Of a stretch of 64,000 bases of DNA, positions 62,939 through 64,000 are shown piece by piece; position 1 is the stretch's first letter; each line of letters begins with the position of its first letter. The translations under genes and the position numbers were made by a program. The stretch covers positions 3,547,353 through 3,611,352 of the forward strand of contig NC_011831.1 in assembly GCF_000021945.1 (NCBI RefSeq), read 5' to 3'. The notes beneath the pieces were generated by a model. It did not search any database and had not been told where the DNA came from. It was given only the letters and a program-made list of their open reading frames with translations. This DNA comes from Chloroflexus aggregans DSM 9485 (lineage in GTDB: Bacteria > Chloroflexota > Chloroflexia > Chloroflexales > Chloroflexaceae).

Positions 62939-63718
62939 TTAGCGTAATCCAGCCTTGCGCAACGCGGCGGCCAGTGGATTATCATCATCGTTATCATCAT
63001 CGTCGCCGCTACTGGCAAAGAGAGTCGTGGCCGGTGGTGGTTCGTCGTCCAATTCGTCGTAGAGATCGTCTTCTTCCCAGTTCAGCGCTAGATTCTCGGC
63101 TCCGACCAGCGCGATGATGTCGTCAACGCTAAACAGCATAAGGTTGACCTGATCGTCACCGGCCGAGCGTGCCGTCAACGTATCGATGATCTGAAGTTGG
63201 GGCAGCGCGGTAAGTACTTCGGCAAGAGGTTCGGGTCGGCGTGGCGGTGGTCGATCGCTCTGCATTAATGCGTCAGCAGCAGCGCTGTCGGCAGGAATGC
63301 CGGTATCGACCAACAGAATCGTTACGCCGACGCGGTGAAAAAGCAGGTGCAAAATCTGGCGTGTCTCGTTCAGTTGAGCAACAGCACGACGCAAAGCACT
63401 GGCCGTGCGGCTGGCTTTGATCTCGAATACCCACGCCACACCGTCAACAATAGCTAAGGCATCAAGTTCACGATACTTAATCTGCGCGGTACGATTGCGC
63501 CGTTCTTCGTATTCGAGAATGCGACGCTCGTCGAGCGATACCTGCGTCGCCAGCCAGTCGCGTAGGGCAACTTCAGCTTGCCCACCGAAAATGTCTCGTT
63601 GGCGGGGGGGGCGGATCGCCTTCTGATTTTTGCGTTGGAGCTTAAATTTTTCGACATAAGCACGGTAGCGCCGGTCGTCTTCGGTCGTTAATCGTACACG
63701 CGCATAACTTACTGCCAT
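62939..63718 (-). CDS. Putative PD-(D/E)XK nuclease-like protein with acidic C-terminal tail
   Basis: 259 residues. The core RELDALAIVDGVAWVFEIKAS fits the D...ExK metal-binding pattern of restriction-endonuclease-like folds, with IKYRELDAL as the preceding strand. The C-terminal end has an acidic low-complexity run (SSGDDDDNDDDN) and proline patches. The start ATG directly follows the proC stop with no gap, so they may be co-transcribed. No partner methyltransferase is present, so restriction is not implied. Function unknown. Confidence 0.6.
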   Translation of the reverse strand: MAVSYARVRLTTEDDRRYRAYVEKFKLQRKNQKAIRPPRQRDIFGGQAEVALRDWLATQVSLDERRILEYEERRNRTAQIKYRELDALAIVDGVAWVFEIKASRTASALRRAVAQLNETRQILHLLFHRVGVTILLVDTGIPADSAAADALMQSDRPPPRRPEPLAEVLTALPQLQIIDTLTARSAGDDQVNLMLFSVDDIIALVGAENLALNWEEDDLYDELDDEPPPATTLFASSGDDDDNDDDNPLAAALRKAGLR

Positions 63719-64000
63719 CTAGCCCTGCCTTCCCAATTCAACCGAACGACGGTAAGCAGCCCAGATCGCATCGGCCAGCACTGTCCGTAATCCACCCCGT
63801 TCAAGTTCGCTCAGTGCCGCAGCGCTGGTGCCGCCAGGTGAGGTAACTGCATTGCGCAACTGTGCCGGATGGAGACCACTCTGCATCGCGTACTGTACCG
63901 AACCGAGCATCGTCTGCTGGACTAGCTCCTCGGCGATGCGGCGCGATAAGCCGAGGTGGACGCCGGCATCGATCATCGCTTCCATCATCAAAAAGACGTA
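63719..64000 (-). CDS. proC: Pyrroline-5-carboxylate reductase, C-terminal part (cut by window edge)
   Basis: The reading frame enters from beyond 64000 and gives the dimerisation domain of Pro[31 protein letters not shown], then [28 protein letters not shown], with the AVTSPGGTT-like proline-binding motif. Only about 93 residues are inside the window, so the NADPH-binding domain is missing here. Last step of proline synthesis. Confidence 0.93.
   Translation of the reverse strand, partial: YVFLMMEAMIDAGVHLGLSRRIAEELVQQTMLGSVQYAMQSGLHPAQLRNAVTSPGGTSAAALSELERGGLRTVLADAIWAAYRRSVELGRQG

Overview
The window reads as chromosome of a filamentous anoxygenic phototroph of the Chloroflexus type (phylum Chloroflexota). 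This is inferred from moderate-to-high GC, the gene content (two-subunit molybdenum hydroxylase, cupredoxin lipoprotein, Ycf45-like R3H ATPase, MurT, DabA, complete Mrp antiporter) and the intergenic repeat built on CGCAAAGGCGCAAAG. No rRNA is present, so this is a family-level impression and not a proof. There are about 62 protein genes, one tRNA-Ser, one riboswitch and one strong attenuator. There is no CRISPR array, prophage or insertion sequence.

Layout. 0-5 kb: dabA converges on lon. 5-11.6 kb: a fructose PTS island (DeoR-type regulator, EIIA-HPr-EI fusion, 1-phosphofructokinase, EIIBC) bracketed by two copies of one repeat element. 11.6-14.3 kb: IorA/IorB-type molybdenum hydroxylase whose large subunit is split from its Tat signal by a frameshift at a slippery T6G. 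14.3-16.9 kb: lipase-like hydrolase, ftsY, a LysW-like zinc ribbon and a lipoprotein. 16.9-23.8 kb: a complete minus-strand ribose operon (LacI regulator, rbsK, rbsD, permease, binding protein, ATPase, second permease) with matching operators. 23.8-27.2 kb: a large M50 protease with two cyclic-nucleotide-binding domains. 27.3-36.2 kb: epimerase with an apparently leaderless mRNA, HtrA followed by seven tandem 50-bp hairpin repeats, NudL-like Nudix, class III aminotransferase, panBC, a hydrolase, and TerC under a yybP-ykoY manganese riboswitch. 36.6-44.4 kb: CaCA exchanger, cupredoxin and mrpABCDEFG. 44.4-50 kb: tRNA-Ser(CGA), GT-C-like membrane protein, GAF/PP2C phosphatase (apparent frameshift near its start), O-methyltransferase and ANTAR regulator. 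50-52.3 kb: a complex repeat block, then chorismate mutase and DAHP synthase behind a Phe/Tyr leader-peptide attenuator. 52.5-59.4 kb: pdxS-pdxT-GNAT-Ycf45-like cluster, tmk-darA, zinc-ribbon protein and P1 peptidase. 59.5-64 kb: peptide-type binding lipoprotein, MurT, a PD-(D/E)XK-like protein and the 3' part of proC.

The genes are mostly core physiology: sugar uptake, ion homeostasis (Mrp, CaCA, TerC), cofactor and aromatic amino-acid synthesis, proteolysis and signalling. The most noteworthy new signals are regulatory: the aromatic attenuator (mutually exclusive terminator and antiterminator downstream of seven Phe/Tyr codons), the split molybdenum hydroxylase, the autoregulatory TTTCGTT operators of the fru island, and several hairpin-rich intergenic repeats placed at gene 3' ends.
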